Below, piece by piece: positions 22,567-32,145 of a stretch of DNA of 64,000 nucleotides; position 1 is the stretch's first letter, and every line of letters starts with the position of its first letter. The notes under the pieces were generated by a model. The model ran no database searches, was not told where the DNA came from, and was given only the letters and a program-made list of their open reading frames with translations. Position numbers and translations under genes: made by a program. This stretch comes from Cordylochernes scorpioides (Eukaryota; Arthropoda; Arachnida; Pseudoscorpiones; Chernetidae): NCBI GenBank assembly GCA_030710605.1, contig CP092865.1:136231500-136295499 (forward strand), given 5' to 3'.

Positions 22567-25500
22567 ATGGCAGAATATTTTTCGATGAATAGAATAGAGC
22601 CACTGACATCTTCAAATTACCATATATGGGCGCTTAAAATATCAGCAATTTTGAGAAGCAAAAAATTGTTCAAAAAAGTGATCGAATCGCCTAAGCCTAA
22701 CCGTGGAATGGCCGATTCAAAGGAAGAAGAATTTTTCAAAGAATGGGAGGATAAAAATGATGAGGCGTTTGGAATAATAATAGTAAATTTGTCACCTGAG
22801 CAGGCTGGCATATTTATAGGAGAAACAAATGCTAAAACTGTGTGGGATGAACTGAAGCGTATCCATACTGGAAATATTGAAGATAAAATAATCGACATTG
22901 GACTTGAATTGAAAAATATTCAAATGAGAAATAATGAAGGCATTGAAGCCTACATAACAAGGGCCAGAAATATTGCATCCAGAAGTGCTAACTTGGGACA
23001 GCCTATTTCACCAAGGGAAATGGTGTATCATGTAGTGAGAGGTTTGTTGCCAAAGTTTGAAAATATAGCAGCGGTTTTACGACCACAACGATCTGCGAGT
23101 CTCGAGGAAGTTTTCCAGGCACTTCAAGAGGAAGAAATGAGGCTAAACTCAATGGGATTTCCTAAAGAAGGTCAACATGAAAAAGCTTTTAAAGCTCGAA
23201 ATGACCGAGGGATACAAAGAACATGCAAATTTGAAGGGAAATGTCATACATGCGGAAAATTTGGGCACATGTCAAGAAACTGTTGGCATCGTCAAGATAA
23301 AGCGAACTTCAATAAACCAAAAGGCAAATATCCACAAAATAATATGCAAACTAAGTCTTCATCATCTGGGAAAAATAACTCAAGGGAACATGCTAATGTA
23401 GCGAATGGTTCTGCTAACACTGAACATGCGTTTACTTCAGCAGAAATGATCTACTCTTCTTCACATCTACCTGAGGAGGATGCACACATTTGGAACCTTG
23501 ATTCAGGATGCACTTCACACATGTCTCCTAGAGAAGATTGGCTTATCAACAAGATTCCTATTGACAGTGATATTAACCTTGCAGAAGAAGAAAGGGTCAT
23601 AAAAGCTGAAGCACAAGGTGATGTGAAATTGTCTACATACACAAGTGAAGGTAAGCAAGATATTTGTATTAAGGATGTACTCTATGTGCCTAGACTTAAA
23701 TCTAATCTTCTTTCTGTCAGATGTCTGGTTAATAATGGAAATAAAGTATATTTTGAGAAAGGAATAGCTAAAATTTATAACTGCAAAGGAAATTTGATAG
23801 CTGAGGCTAATGAAGAAGATAGAATGTTTATAATTAAAACTTTACCTAGAAATTTGTTAAGCACTAAAGATAATTGTTTAAAAGCAGAAGATAAATGTTC
23901 AGCCAAGACAATGTGGCATAGAAGACTAGGACACTTGAACGAAGAATATTTGGATAAAATGATGAAGAATAATATGGTAAAAGGACCTAATTTTGATTGT
24001 CAACATCTCGAAAAATGTGAACCATGTATCCTTGGTAAACTAACCCAAAGCCCTTTCAAAGCTATAGAGAATAATCATTCTGAAAGGCCATTAGAACTTA
24101 TACACATGGATCTCTGTGGTCCTATGCCAACCAAATCACTGGGTGGTGCAAAATACCTGTACGTTATTGTGGATTCGTATAGTAGACGTATCTTTGTATA
24201 CTTCTTGAAATCAAAGGAAGATGCATTTGATTTTTTTGTAGAATTTAAAAATCATCGAGAAAATGAAACTAATGTTAAAATCAAAAATGTTAGATCGGAC
24301 AACGGAACTGAATTTGCAAATAAAAAATTTAATGAGTTTTTCAGAAATGAAGGAATACACCATCAAAGAACAGTTCCATATTCACCACAAAGCAACGGAA
24401 TTGCAGAACGAACCAATCACACCCTTCTAGATTGGGCTAGAACTATGTTGTTTGATGCTAAGTTACCAACTGAGTTTTGGGCGGAAGCCATTGCAACAGC
24501 CGCTTATTTGAAGAATTGCACACCGACCAAGAATGATAACATGAAAACTCCCATAGAGAAATGGACTGGACACAAACCATCAGTAGCGCATTTAAAAATC
24601 TTTGGAAGTCTTGCCTACTATTACATTCCTAAAAATCAAAGAAATAAATTTGACTCTAGAGCAAGAAAAGGAATATTCACCGGTTACTCCAGACAAAGAA
24701 AAGCTTATAGAATATATGATCCACAAGATGGAAAAATACACGAAGTTCAAACTGTCAAATTTGATGAAAATTCAAAAGGCTCTGATCTCTTGACTTCTAA
24801 TGTTTTTGACCAACATGTCCAAGATCATATTATCTATAGAAATGAACAACATGAATCAGATTTCTTTCAAATTACACATACCATGGGCTCTACTCCAGAA
24901 GAACTAAATACTCCAGACAACCTTGAGCCAATACCTGAATCATCAGGATTACCCCGAAAACCCGGACGTATTGCAGGAAGAACTAATGAAGATATTCAGG
25001 CAAAGCATCTCATCAATCTACAAGAGCAGGAAGAGAGGCTGAGAGCAAGTGGTGTAAGACGATCTGAAAGAATAAAAGAAAGAAACGCAGCCAATGTAAC
25101 CGAACTATCTTCAACTTCCATGAACATACCTAAAACATATCGAGAAGCCATGAACACCCCATTTTCAGACCAATGGAAAGAAGCAATGGAAGAGGAATTC
25201 CATTCCCTAACTTCACATAATGTTTGGACCCTTGTACCCAAACCAGAAAATGAAAACCTGATAAAAGGAAAATGGATTTTTAATATAAAACTGAATCCAG
25301 ATGGAAGCATTGACAAAAGAAAGGCTAGATTTGTTGCAATGGGGCATAATCAAAAACCTGGCGTTGACTATGAAGAATCTTTTGCTCCTGTGATGAAGCT
25401 GGACTCTTTAAGAACATTGATTGCCATTGCATCACAACAAAACATGAAAATTGAACAATATGATGTTAAAACTGCCTATCTCAATGCGGAACTAAAAGAC

Positions 25501-26700
25501 GATGTGTACCTGGAACAACCTGAAGGATTTGTTCAAGCAGGACAGGAAAATAAAGTGTGTAAACTAAACAGAAGTTTATATGGTTTACCACAATCCGGAA
25601 GATGCTGGAATGAAAAAATTAACCAAATTTTTAATGATATTGGACTCAGACGTTTAGAAAGTGAACCATGTGCATACATCCTTCAAGAAGAGGAGAAAAC
25701 TCTAATAATTGGGATTTATGTAGATGATTTTCTCATTATTGGATCGGATAGTACCATAATTAACAGAATAGTTAAGCAATTGGATAAGCAAATTGTCATT
25801 GTTCGAAAAGAAAAGCCTATATTTTTTCTTGGAATCAAAATTGAGGAAAAAGAAAATTGTTTCGAACTTTCACAAGAAGCCTATGTAGAAAAGATTTTGA
25901 AGAAATTTAACCTTGAAGAATGTAATCCAGTGAAAACCCCTGGTGATCTCAATCAAGATCTGGATAATCACCCAGATTCTTCTCCTGTGGACCCTAAACT
26001 TTACCAAGAAATGATAGGTTCCTTGATGTATTTATCAGTGGGAACAAGGCCCGATATAACATTTTATGTTAGTCAACTCTCCCAATACAGCAAGGATCCC
26101 AAAGTCATTCACCTTACTGCACTTAAAAGAATATATAGATACTTGAAGGGAACAAAAAGCTACAAGTTATGCTTTGACAGAATAAGAGGAAAAATTGAAG
26201 TCTTTACAGATGCTAGTTGGTCCTCAAATAAAGACTCAAAATCCTTTTCAGGATATTTAACTAAATTAGGATCTTCACTACTTAGCTGGAAATCTCAAAA
26301 ACAACCACTGGTAGCCCTGTCAACATGCGAAGCGGAATTAATGGCTATCTGTGAGGGCACTAAAGAGTTAAAATGGTTTATGAACTTTCTTTCTGAAATA
26401 GGTCATCAATCATGTGTTGAAATACCACTTGTTCTGAAGACAGACAGTAAATCAGCAATAGACTGGATTAAAGGAACATCTCATCATTGTAGAACCAAGC
26501 ACATTAACAGAAAATATTTCTTCGTGAAAGATGAAGTCTCAAAGGGAAATTTGAGGATCTCCTTCGTGAATTCAGAAGCTCAAGAAGCGGATCTTCTCAC
26601 CAAGAGGCTGCCGGGAGACAGAATTCAGAGACTGCTTGTAAATATGGGACTTCTTTTGGGACCTAATTTTGATTTGCTCACCAAAGAGGGGAGTTGTTGA
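22567..26700 (+). CDS. Copia gag-pol polyprotein, intact (1377 aa)
   Basis: A single polyprotein for packaging, processing, reverse transcription and integration. I place the start at 22567 (MAEYFSMNRIEPL), the usual copia N-terminus, rather than the in-frame ATG 13 codons upstream. Domains: gag of the UBN2 type (about 5-210), CCHC knuckle CHTCGKFGHMSRNC (about 226-239), protease with DSG (D312), pre-integrase MWHRRLGHL (about 449), integrase core D515, D578, E614 with the normal 35-residue gap, reverse transcriptase with YVDD (1051-1054), RNase H with FTDASWSS (D1215) and LKTDSKSAIDW. All catalytic residues I can check are present. The stop codon (26698-26700) lies inside the 3' LTR. No frameshift between gag and pol. 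Confidence 0.96.
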   Translation: MAEYFSMNRIEPLTSSNYHIWALKISAILRSKKLFKKVIESPKPNRGMADSKEEEFFKEWEDKNDEAFGIIIVNLSPEQAGIFIGETNAKTVWDELKRIHTGNIEDKIIDIGLELKNIQMRNNEGIEAYITRARNIASRSANLGQPISPREMVYHVVRGLLPKFENIAAVLRPQRSASLEEVFQALQEEEMRLNSMGFPKEGQHEKAFKARNDRGIQRTCKFEGKCHTCGKFGHMSRNCWHRQDKANFNKPKGKYPQNNMQTKSSSSGKNNSREHANVANGSANTEHAFTSAEMIYSSSHLPEEDAHIWNLDSGCTSHMSPREDWLINKIPIDSDINLAEEERVIKAEAQGDVKLSTYTSEGKQDICIKDVLYVPRLKSNLLSVRCLVNNGNKVYFEKGIAKIYNCKGNLIAEANEEDRMFIIKTLPRNLLSTKDNCLKAEDKCSAKTMWHRRLGHLNEEYLDKMMKNNMVKGPNFDCQHLEKCEPCILGKLTQSPFKAIENNHSERPLELIHMDLCGPMPTKSLGGAKYLYVIVDSYSRRIFVYFLKSKEDAFDFFVEFKNHRENETNVKIKNVRSDNGTEFANKKFNEFFRNEGIHHQRTVPYSPQSNGIAERTNHTLLDWARTMLFDAKLPTEFWAEAIATAAYLKNCTPTKNDNMKTPIEKWTGHKPSVAHLKIFGSLAYYYIPKNQRNKFDSRARKGIFTGYSRQRKAYRIYDPQDGKIHEVQTVKFDENSKGSDLLTSNVFDQHVQDHIIYRNEQHESDFFQITHTMGSTPEELNTPDNLEPIPESSGLPRKPGRIAGRTNEDIQAKHLINLQEQEERLRASGVRRSERIKERNAANVTELSSTSMNIPKTYREAMNTPFSDQWKEAMEEEFHSLTSHNVWTLVPKPENENLIKGKWIFNIKLNPDGSIDKRKARFVAMGHNQKPGVDYEESFAPVMKLDSLRTLIAIASQQNMKIEQYDVKTAYLNAELKDDVYLEQPEGFVQAGQENKVCKLNRSLYGLPQSGRCWNEKINQIFNDIGLRRLESEPCAYILQEEEKTLIIGIYVDDFLIIGSDSTIINRIVKQLDKQIVIVRKEKPIFFLGIKIEEKENCFELSQEAYVEKILKKFNLEECNPVKTPGDLNQDLDNHPDSSPVDPKLYQEMIGSLMYLSVGTRPDITFYVSQLSQYSKDPKVIHLTALKRIYRYLKGTKSYKLCFDRIRGKIEVFTDASWSSNKDSKSFSGYLTKLGSSLLSWKSQKQPLVALSTCEAELMAICEGTKELKWFMNFLSEIGHQSCVEIPLVLKTDSKSAIDWIKGTSHHCRTKHINRKYFFVKDEVSKGNLRISFVNSEAQEADLLTKRLPGDRIQRLLVNMGLLLGPNFDLLTKEGSC

Positions 26701-26925
26701 AATTGGTAAACAAATCAATTTATAATAATCTGTGATGTAAAATATGTTCCTTTTTGACTAAGTTTGTTTTTGTTTATGTTGTAGTAATAGCTTAGAATAT
26801 AGAAGCTCAATTCTTTCTTCATTTGTTAAGTTAATTAGTTTGTTTAACCTCTCCTTGTATTTGAATAATAAATTTGTTTAAATTAATAAGCGCAGTTATG
26901 CTGAATTAAATTTCAAAATACAACA
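26695..26925 (+). repeat. 3' LTR of inner copia
   Basis: 231 bp, preceded by the purine tract AAAGAGGGGAGT. It supplies the last sense codon and the stop of the polyprotein frame, and is followed by the GAAGG duplication. Confidence 0.95.
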
Positions 26926-27065
26926 GAAGGTAAAGAAGAAAAAAGCTGAAGTTAAAGCTAAGAAGGTAAAGAAGAAAAAGCTGAAGTTAAAGCTAAGAAG
27001 GTAAAGAAGAAAAAGCTGAAGTTAAAGCTAAGAAGGTAAAGAAGAAAATTTGAAGATAGAGCTAA
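26926..27065 (+). repeat. 35-bp purine-rich tandem repeats in outer copia
   Basis: About four units with a 35-bp period, starting at 26926, 26962, 26997 and 27032, each with GAAGGTAAAGAAG and AAAGCTGAAG. The period is not a multiple of three, so it does not encode a regular protein repeat. The nested copia inserted at the first unit. Confidence 0.85.
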
Positions 27066-27287
27066 AGAAAAAAAAAGCTGAAGGCTAAAGAAGATAAGGC
27101 CAGGAAATATAGGGCTAAAGAAGAAAAGCTTATGTTAGACTAAAGAAGATAGAGCTAACTAAGATAGAGAAAAGAATTTGATTATTGGAAATTTGAGCGA
27201 TTTAAAATCTGAACTTTATACAAAGAAGAAGAAAAAGATTTAAGTTATAATTTTTTGTCAGATTTGCATAACTAGAAAAATCAATGG

Positions 27288-27880
27288 CTATAGCTGGTTG
27301 GAGATAGCTATAGATGTTTGAAGAAGGTTATTCCTATAGCTGGTTGGAGATAGCTATAGATGTTTGAAGAAGGTTATGCCTATAGCTGGTTGGAGATAGC
27401 TGTAGATGGTTGATGAAGGTTATGCCTACAGCTGGTTGGAGATAGCTATAGATGTTTGGAGAAGGTTATTCCTATAGCTGGTTGGAGATAGCTATAGATG
27501 TTTGAAGAAGGTTATTCCTATAGCTGGTTGGAGATGGCTATAGATGGTTGAAGAAGGTTATTCCTATAGCTGGTTGGAGATGGCTATAGATGGTTGAAGA
27601 AGGTTATTCCTATAGCTGGTTGGAGATAGCTATAGATGGTTGAAGAAGGTTATTCCTATAGCTGGTTGGAGATAGCTATAGATGGTTGAAGAAGGTTATT
27701 CCTATAGCTGGTTGGAGATAGCTATAGATGTTGGAAGAAGGTTATGGAGATAGCTATAGATGTTTGAAGAAGGTTATTCCTATAGCTGGTTGGAGATGGC
27801 TATAGATGTTTGAAGAAGGTTATGCCTATAGCTGGTGGGAGATGGCTATAGATGTTTGAAGAAGGTTATGCCTACAGCAT
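27288..27880 (+). repeat. 46-bp tandem repeat in outer copia
   Basis: About 13 units of 46 bp containing CCTATAGCTGGTTGGAGAT and TTGAAGAAGGTTAT. One unit near 27740 is shortened. The array occupies the place where gag, protease and most of integrase should be. Confidence 0.93.
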
Positions 27881-28209
27881 GTTACATAAGAAACAAATGT
27901 TCTAGCAAGGCAATAAGCAACAAAATACCAGAAGAAATGTGGACCGAACGGCCAATGAAGATTGAGCATATCCGAGTTTTCGGTTGTCAGACCTGGACAT
28001 TCAACGACCAGCGTCGATCCAAATTTGACTCACGAAGCAGAGAATGTGTTTTAATTGGTTATCCGGAAGGAGTCAAAGGATACAAGGTTTGGGACTTCAG
28101 AAACAATAAGGTCTTCGTAACCAGAAATGTGAGATTTAGAGAAGATGTTTTCCCAACTAAGAGAATCGACAAACAAATTTCACCTGAAACTGATTTTTCC
28201 AGGTTTTAA
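27875..28209 (+). pseudogene. Copia integrase C-terminal fragment
   Basis: The open stretch reads ACYIRNKCSSKAISNKIPEE, then HIRVFGCQTWTF, SKFDSRSRECVLIGYPEG and KGYKVWDFRNN, the region after the integrase catalytic Glu in copia polyproteins. It is distinct from the inner copia in sequence. Upstream it joins the 46-bp tandem repeat without any integrase core, so it cannot be functional. A run of acidic codons (28250-28480) follows in another frame, as in the linker before reverse transcriptase. Confidence 0.85.
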
Positions 28210-28489
28210 ATAATAATTTTGAAGAAGACTATGAATCTATAAATGAGGAAGATACGAAATTGGTGGAAGGGAATCAGAAAGACGAACTTAAGAAGGAAGA
28301 CGAGGAAGGTCGAAGTGAAGCTGCGATCCCAAGGGGATATTCAGGGACTGATGGGACAATATCGGTAGAGAAAAATCTGAATAACTTAGAACGAAAAGAG
28401 GATGAAGAGCAGGCCTGTGAAGACGAAGAACTGAGGAGAGAAGACGAAGAGGAAGGCCAGAATGAAACTGTAATCCCAAGAAGATCTTC

Positions 28490-28585
28490 AAGAATTGCGG
28501 CTTGGCGGTGTTGCAGATTTTCTAACTAAGGGAATTGGAAGAATTAAACTGACCAGGATCTTGACCACTCTAGGCCTCCGATGAG
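28490..28585 (+). pseudogene. Copia RNase H C-terminal remnant
   Basis: The frame reading GGVADFLTKGIGRIKL then TLGLR and a stop at about 28583 matches the extreme C-terminus of copia pol (the ADxLTK motif). Reverse transcriptase and the rest of RNase H are deleted between 28480 and this point. Confidence 0.75.
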
Positions 28586-28617
28586 CGTATCAAAACAACT
28601 TTAAAATGGGGGGGCAT

Positions 28618-28821
28618 TGTTAGGATTTTTATAAGTTGTTTTATCATTGATTAATTTATTTATGTTTTGACCAGATGACCGGACGACTTTACATGTATAT
28701 AATTGGTTTTTAATGATGTAAATTAGTTAGTCATGATAGGAAATTAAAAGTGTCGATTTTCTTAGAGGTGTTGTGTTTTACTCTGCTTGATTGTAGACTA
28801 GGAAAGAATTGATTCCTAACA
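28618..28821 (+). repeat. 3' LTR of outer copia
   Basis: 204 bp, preceded by the AAAATGGGGGGG purine tract and followed by the CTTGG duplication. Confidence 0.95.
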
Positions 28822-28826
28822 CTTGG

Positions 28827-29035
28827 CTTATCAGTTAAATACCATTTCTATAATTCAAACCTTCAGTGTTAGCATATATTCAGAATGATCCAATACAGTA
28901 TTATAGCTCTAAGAAGCGCGGTCCGGTAGATTAAAATGGTGAAACCGCAACCAAGCCCTCCTATTATTTTTTCATCACAATAAGGACAGTAGAAGTTCGT
29001 TTTATGTGTAAAATAAGCATTTGTGCTTTAATTCT
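28827..29035. repeat. Foldback family A, right arm (split by copia)
   Basis: Centre plus right arm of the foldback interrupted by the outer copia. The arm at about 28950-29035 is the inverted complement of 21893-21976. Confidence 0.75.
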
Positions 29036-29154
29036 TTCATTTGTTAATAATTTTATCTTTTTGGAGTGGAGTTGAATTGTTGTAAGGTTGCTGTATTTTG
29101 AAAAAAATATTTTTTTTTTCTTAAAATATTTATCAAAGTGACCATGGAATGGAA

Positions 29155-29440
29155 TACAATAGCAAAACTCATTACACAAACCAAAATACCCATACAGCCC
29201 ATATGCAACCTCAACATTAACAGAGAATTAACGGCAACAGTATAAAGAATCAGAGCAGGACATTTTAAAGGAATGAAGATAAACCCAGACATGACTAGAT
29301 CCTACAGGAACTGCAATAAATGTTTCAACACCCAACTCACTCCGGACCATATATACAGTTGCTCGGCCATCCTTGCAGCCTTTTATATGGCAAATATCAA
29401 TCCAGAAGAGGACATCCATACGAAACAAGGCACCTTTGTT
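29155..29440 (+). pseudogene. LINE C-terminal fragment (zinc-knuckle-like tail)
   Basis: The translated segment reads GHFKGMKINPDMTRSYRNC, CNKCFNTQLTPDHIYSC and SAILAAF. This C-x2-C...H-x4-C tail closes the second open frame of Jockey-like LINEs. A stop lies just upstream near 29245, and reverse transcriptase is absent, so it is a 3' remnant only. Confidence 0.75.
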
Positions 29441-29712
29441 GGCCGGTATTGTGATCAGGGTGCATGGATCGTTCTGATCTGCTCCATAGACAAGATACCA
29501 CCTCAATTGGCCGGTATTGTGAATAGGGTGCACGGACCGATCTGATCTTCTCCATGGACAAGACACCACCACCTCAGTTGGCCGACATTGTGATCAGGGT
29601 GCACGGAACGATCTGATCTGCTCCATGGACAAAACACTACCTCCACCTCTGTTGGCCGTTATTGTGATCAGGATGTATGGATTGATCCGATCTGCCCCTG
29701 GACAAGACACCC
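29441..29712 (+). repeat. 68-74-bp tandem repeat in a LINE tail
   Basis: Four units starting at 29441, 29509, 29580 and 29654, each with TTGGCCGGTATTGTGATCAG-like starts and GATCTGCTCCATGGACAAG-like ends. They follow the LINE C-terminus and probably form its 3' untranslated region. Confidence 0.85.
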
Positions 29713-29914
29713 CCATCAAAGTGACCCGATGATATTAATGTAAAAGTTTAATATACTGGTTCCTTTAAATGGGCGTTGTGTGTTTCAACATGGAAGGATA
29801 TGTTTACCTTGTTGAGATGGAAGAAATCCAGTGTCTCTGTCTAGAGAAATTTAAACAGGGTAAGTTACGAAGTGTTTATAATGGTTTCTAAAAGAAACAT
29901 AAATAAACTTCCAA

Positions 29915-30440
29915 TGGATCCCTTCCTATGTCGACATACCTCTTAATGAAGAGGCAGACAAATTAGCAAAAAAGCATGTCATTTGCCAAGCAATAGCAAT
30001 AATCTTACCTTTGAAGAAATATATACGAATAAAAAAAAGAAAATAAATCAAAACTGACAGCTTATCTAAATCATCACTGGTACAAACCATTGAAACAATT
30101 AAAAGAACTTCAAAAACTCAATATGAAATCAAAAAACAACTTTAGAAAGACTAAGAAGTGGCCATATAAAAACTCTAGAATTTAAAAATGGACAACAAAC
30201 CTTCAATAACTGCTTGAAATACAATAGTGTGGAAGCTTCTCCGGAACATATCATGCTCAGAACTGACAATAGAGGACCTATTTTCCAGGCCTATAACTAC
30301 CATTGAAAAATTTGGAGAGGAGTGGACTTCAGGAATTGGTTTAACCATGGAGATAAGCACCACCACCATTGTTTCTATCTAAATATAGCTGAGAGAATTG
30401 TTAAAGCGCTATTGCTCTTAATGTTATTTAATAAAACCAA
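29915..30440 (+). pseudogene. Second LINE C-terminal remnant
   Basis: The stretch near 29930-29980 reads VDIPLNEEADKLAKKHV, the end of the LINE RNase H domain, followed by decayed sequence that again carries the TLEFKNGQQTFNNCLKYN-type tail near 30170-30230. Several stops and shifts are present. The region ends with LINE-like untranslated sequence up to the foldback at 30436. Confidence 0.6.
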
Positions 30441-30686
30441 TAAAGCATCCAAGGCTAAGTTTATTGTATAATTATATGTCTCTAACCTTCGGACTAGCAT
30501 GACCTTCAACAGGAGCTACTAAGAGTATAACTTCTAGTTAACTATACACGCCGAAAATTAAATGTAAAGTTAGCTAGAAGTTATACTCCTAGGTTCTTCT
30601 GTTGAAGGGATGATAAGTTCAAAATCTAGAGAAATATAATTGTACAAGAAACTTAGCCTTGGGTGATTTAATGATTTGGTTGAATT
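30436..30686. repeat. Foldback palindrome, family D
   Basis: Arms at 30436-30545 and 30568-30686 are inverted complements, sharing CCAAGGCTAAGTTT, CCTTCAACAG and GAGTATAACTTCTAG. Loop about 20 bp. Confidence 0.85.
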
Positions 30687-30850
30687 ATAAGTCAGGGGAG
30701 AAGAACGTTTATTCTAAATGTGATATTTCTCTCAACAAATATGTTCACAATATGCGAGTTTTGTTCTCATCGTGATTCCTAAATACTTATTATCCCAGTA
30801 CACGTGTTAGTGGCCATGATAATTATAATATATACATATATTTTTTTTAT

Positions 30851-31253
30851 TCATAGAAGCATAGGACGCCTCTCCCGTCAAAATAAACGTCAAAACCTGA
30901 CGCCATCCATTGACCGTCGCCGCAAACTAGTGACCTCGGGTCGGTGACAAAGCCACAACACCAGCTTTGGCAAACTTAGAAGCGTCCACCTAGAGACCAT
31001 GGTTTCGGGCTAATGGCCCTCATCAGCCCAGGGCGGACTTTATTCCATGAGATCCACACGGGATCTAATGGAATCCTAACAATCTGCCAAAGAGGTGTTT
31101 TGCTGGCAAGGTGGTTGGGCCAAATCTATGGCTTGAATATAGATGGAAAATTTGCCGGGAGGAAATTGATCCATAGAAGCATAGGGCGCCTCTCCCGTCA
31201 AAATAAACGTCAAAACCTGACGCCATTCCTCCCGGCAAATTTCCATCTATATA
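30851..31253 (-). repeat. About 320-bp retrozyme-like repeat, 1.2 copies
   Basis: A 55-bp block (CATAGAAGCATAGG to CTGACGCCAT) occurs at 30852 and again at 31172, a period of 320 bp. Between the two copies, on the minus strand, is a complete hammerhead ribozyme motif. The right end forms an inverted repeat, TTGCCGGGAGGAA (about 31152) with its complement (about 31226). Related fragments are at 44160-44325, 45190-45335 and 61405-61560. Tandem repeats of a few hundred bp with one hammerhead each are the hallmark of retrozymes and hammerhead satellites; the retrozyme label is inference. Confidence 0.75.
30984..31038 (-). ncRNA. Hammerhead ribozyme (type I, minimal helix III)
   Basis: Read on the minus strand the core is complete: CUGAUGA (31026 to 31020), helix II GGGC-CAUUA-GCCC, then GAA, helix III ACC-AU-GGU with a two-base loop, and the cleavage-site C at 30995. 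Helix I pairs 30989-30994 with 31027-31032 (six pairs, two of them G-U). After a one-by-two internal loop, 30984-30987 pairs with 31035-31038 (four Watson-Crick pairs). All invariant core bases are present. A three-pair helix III is typical of Penelope and retrozyme hammerheads, which can act as dimers. Helix I is open at the outer end, making it type I. Activity is predicted, not shown. Confidence 0.88.
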
Positions 31254-31911
31254 TTTTTATATGAAGTCAATGGCGTATGTTTTAGAAGAACTTTGAGATG
31301 TGATGATTGTAAAAATTATGAAGCAATCATGATGACTTGGCAGTTTTCTTTATGAAAATATTATTTTGGTGAAATACACTTTATGGTCATTATATCTATA
31401 GATTTTGATGACATACAGGAAAACTAAGAGCAGCATCAGCGCCATTGGATTACCCAAAAAGCATTTTAAATGCTCAAACATCAAAAACTTTTTAAAATTT
31501 TGTAGACCTGTGTAATCATAGTGGGTAGTTTGTAGCGGATGTATGTAAGTTTTTCTTTTATAGCTATTTTTAATGTAAAGGAAATAAAAAATCAAGAATG
31601 TATGTCTCGTTATTTTTTTATTTTTAACCAAACGTCTCCTTTTTACAAAGTTTACCTGTAAACAATGCTAAGTGATGATGATTATTGAAATAAAGTTCTA
31701 TGAAAAATTAAATATGAGAATGATAATTTTGAGATGTTTACAGCATTTTTTTTTTTTTTTTCCGTATCATTTACCCCCGCTTTGATGCATTTATTCACGG
31801 AGAATAAATGACTTTAATTGGGAGATGTGAGCCTTTATAGGATCTCCTGTAGGATTTCTTGGTGGGTTGTCTTGATCCGTTGTAGAGAGTTCGTAAGTCC
31901 ACTTTAGACCA
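31254..31911. other. Unassigned AT-rich DNA
   Basis: No gene or family is recognised. A poly-T run lies at about 31747-31762. Confidence 0.4.
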
Positions 31912-32010
31912 AGCATGTCAAACTCGCGGCCCGCGGGCCTCATGCGGCCCACAACGAATAAATTTGCGGCCCACCAGGCAATATATTTTAATTTAAAAAA
32001 TTTCATAAAT
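31912..32010 (+). mobile_element. hAT-like transposon end (fragment)
   Basis: CATGTCAAACTCGCGGCCC followed by GCGGGCCTCATGCGGCCCAC is the characteristic GC-rich end of many hAT elements (Charlie-like). The other terminus was not found; the sequence runs into AT-rich DNA and then into truncated gypsy 2. Confidence 0.6.
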
Positions 32011-32145
32011 TGAAAAAATAATAATAAAAATTTGTAGCCTAATTTTTTAGAATTGTAATTATACATAATTTATTTATAAATAACGAACCACTGGTCGCCA
32101 TACATAAGTCGTAAGTTTTGATAATATTATACCTACATACATAAC

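Larger units (their letters stand above)
22242..26925 (+). mobile_element. Inner Ty1/copia element, apparently intact and young
   Basis: 4684 bp. The LTRs (TGTTGAAATTGG to AATACAACA) are 232 and 231 bp and differ by a single T indel. A single uninterrupted gag-pol frame fills the internal region, and a GAAGG duplication flanks it. Near-identical LTRs plus an open frame indicate a very recent insertion. It lies within the outer copia, splitting its 5' repeat region. Confidence 0.96.
21977..28821 (+). mobile_element. Outer Ty1/copia element, non-autonomous, host of a nested copia
   Basis: Two 204-bp LTRs (TGTTAGG to CTAACA) differ at about three positions. The 5-bp target duplication CTTGG lies at 21972-21976 and 28822-28826. 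After removal of the nested element (22242-26925 plus one GAAGG), the internal region holds a primer-binding site, 35-bp repeats, a 46-bp tandem block, an integrase tail and the end of RNase H. Gag, protease and reverse transcriptase are missing, so it depended on another element for movement. Confidence 0.93.
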
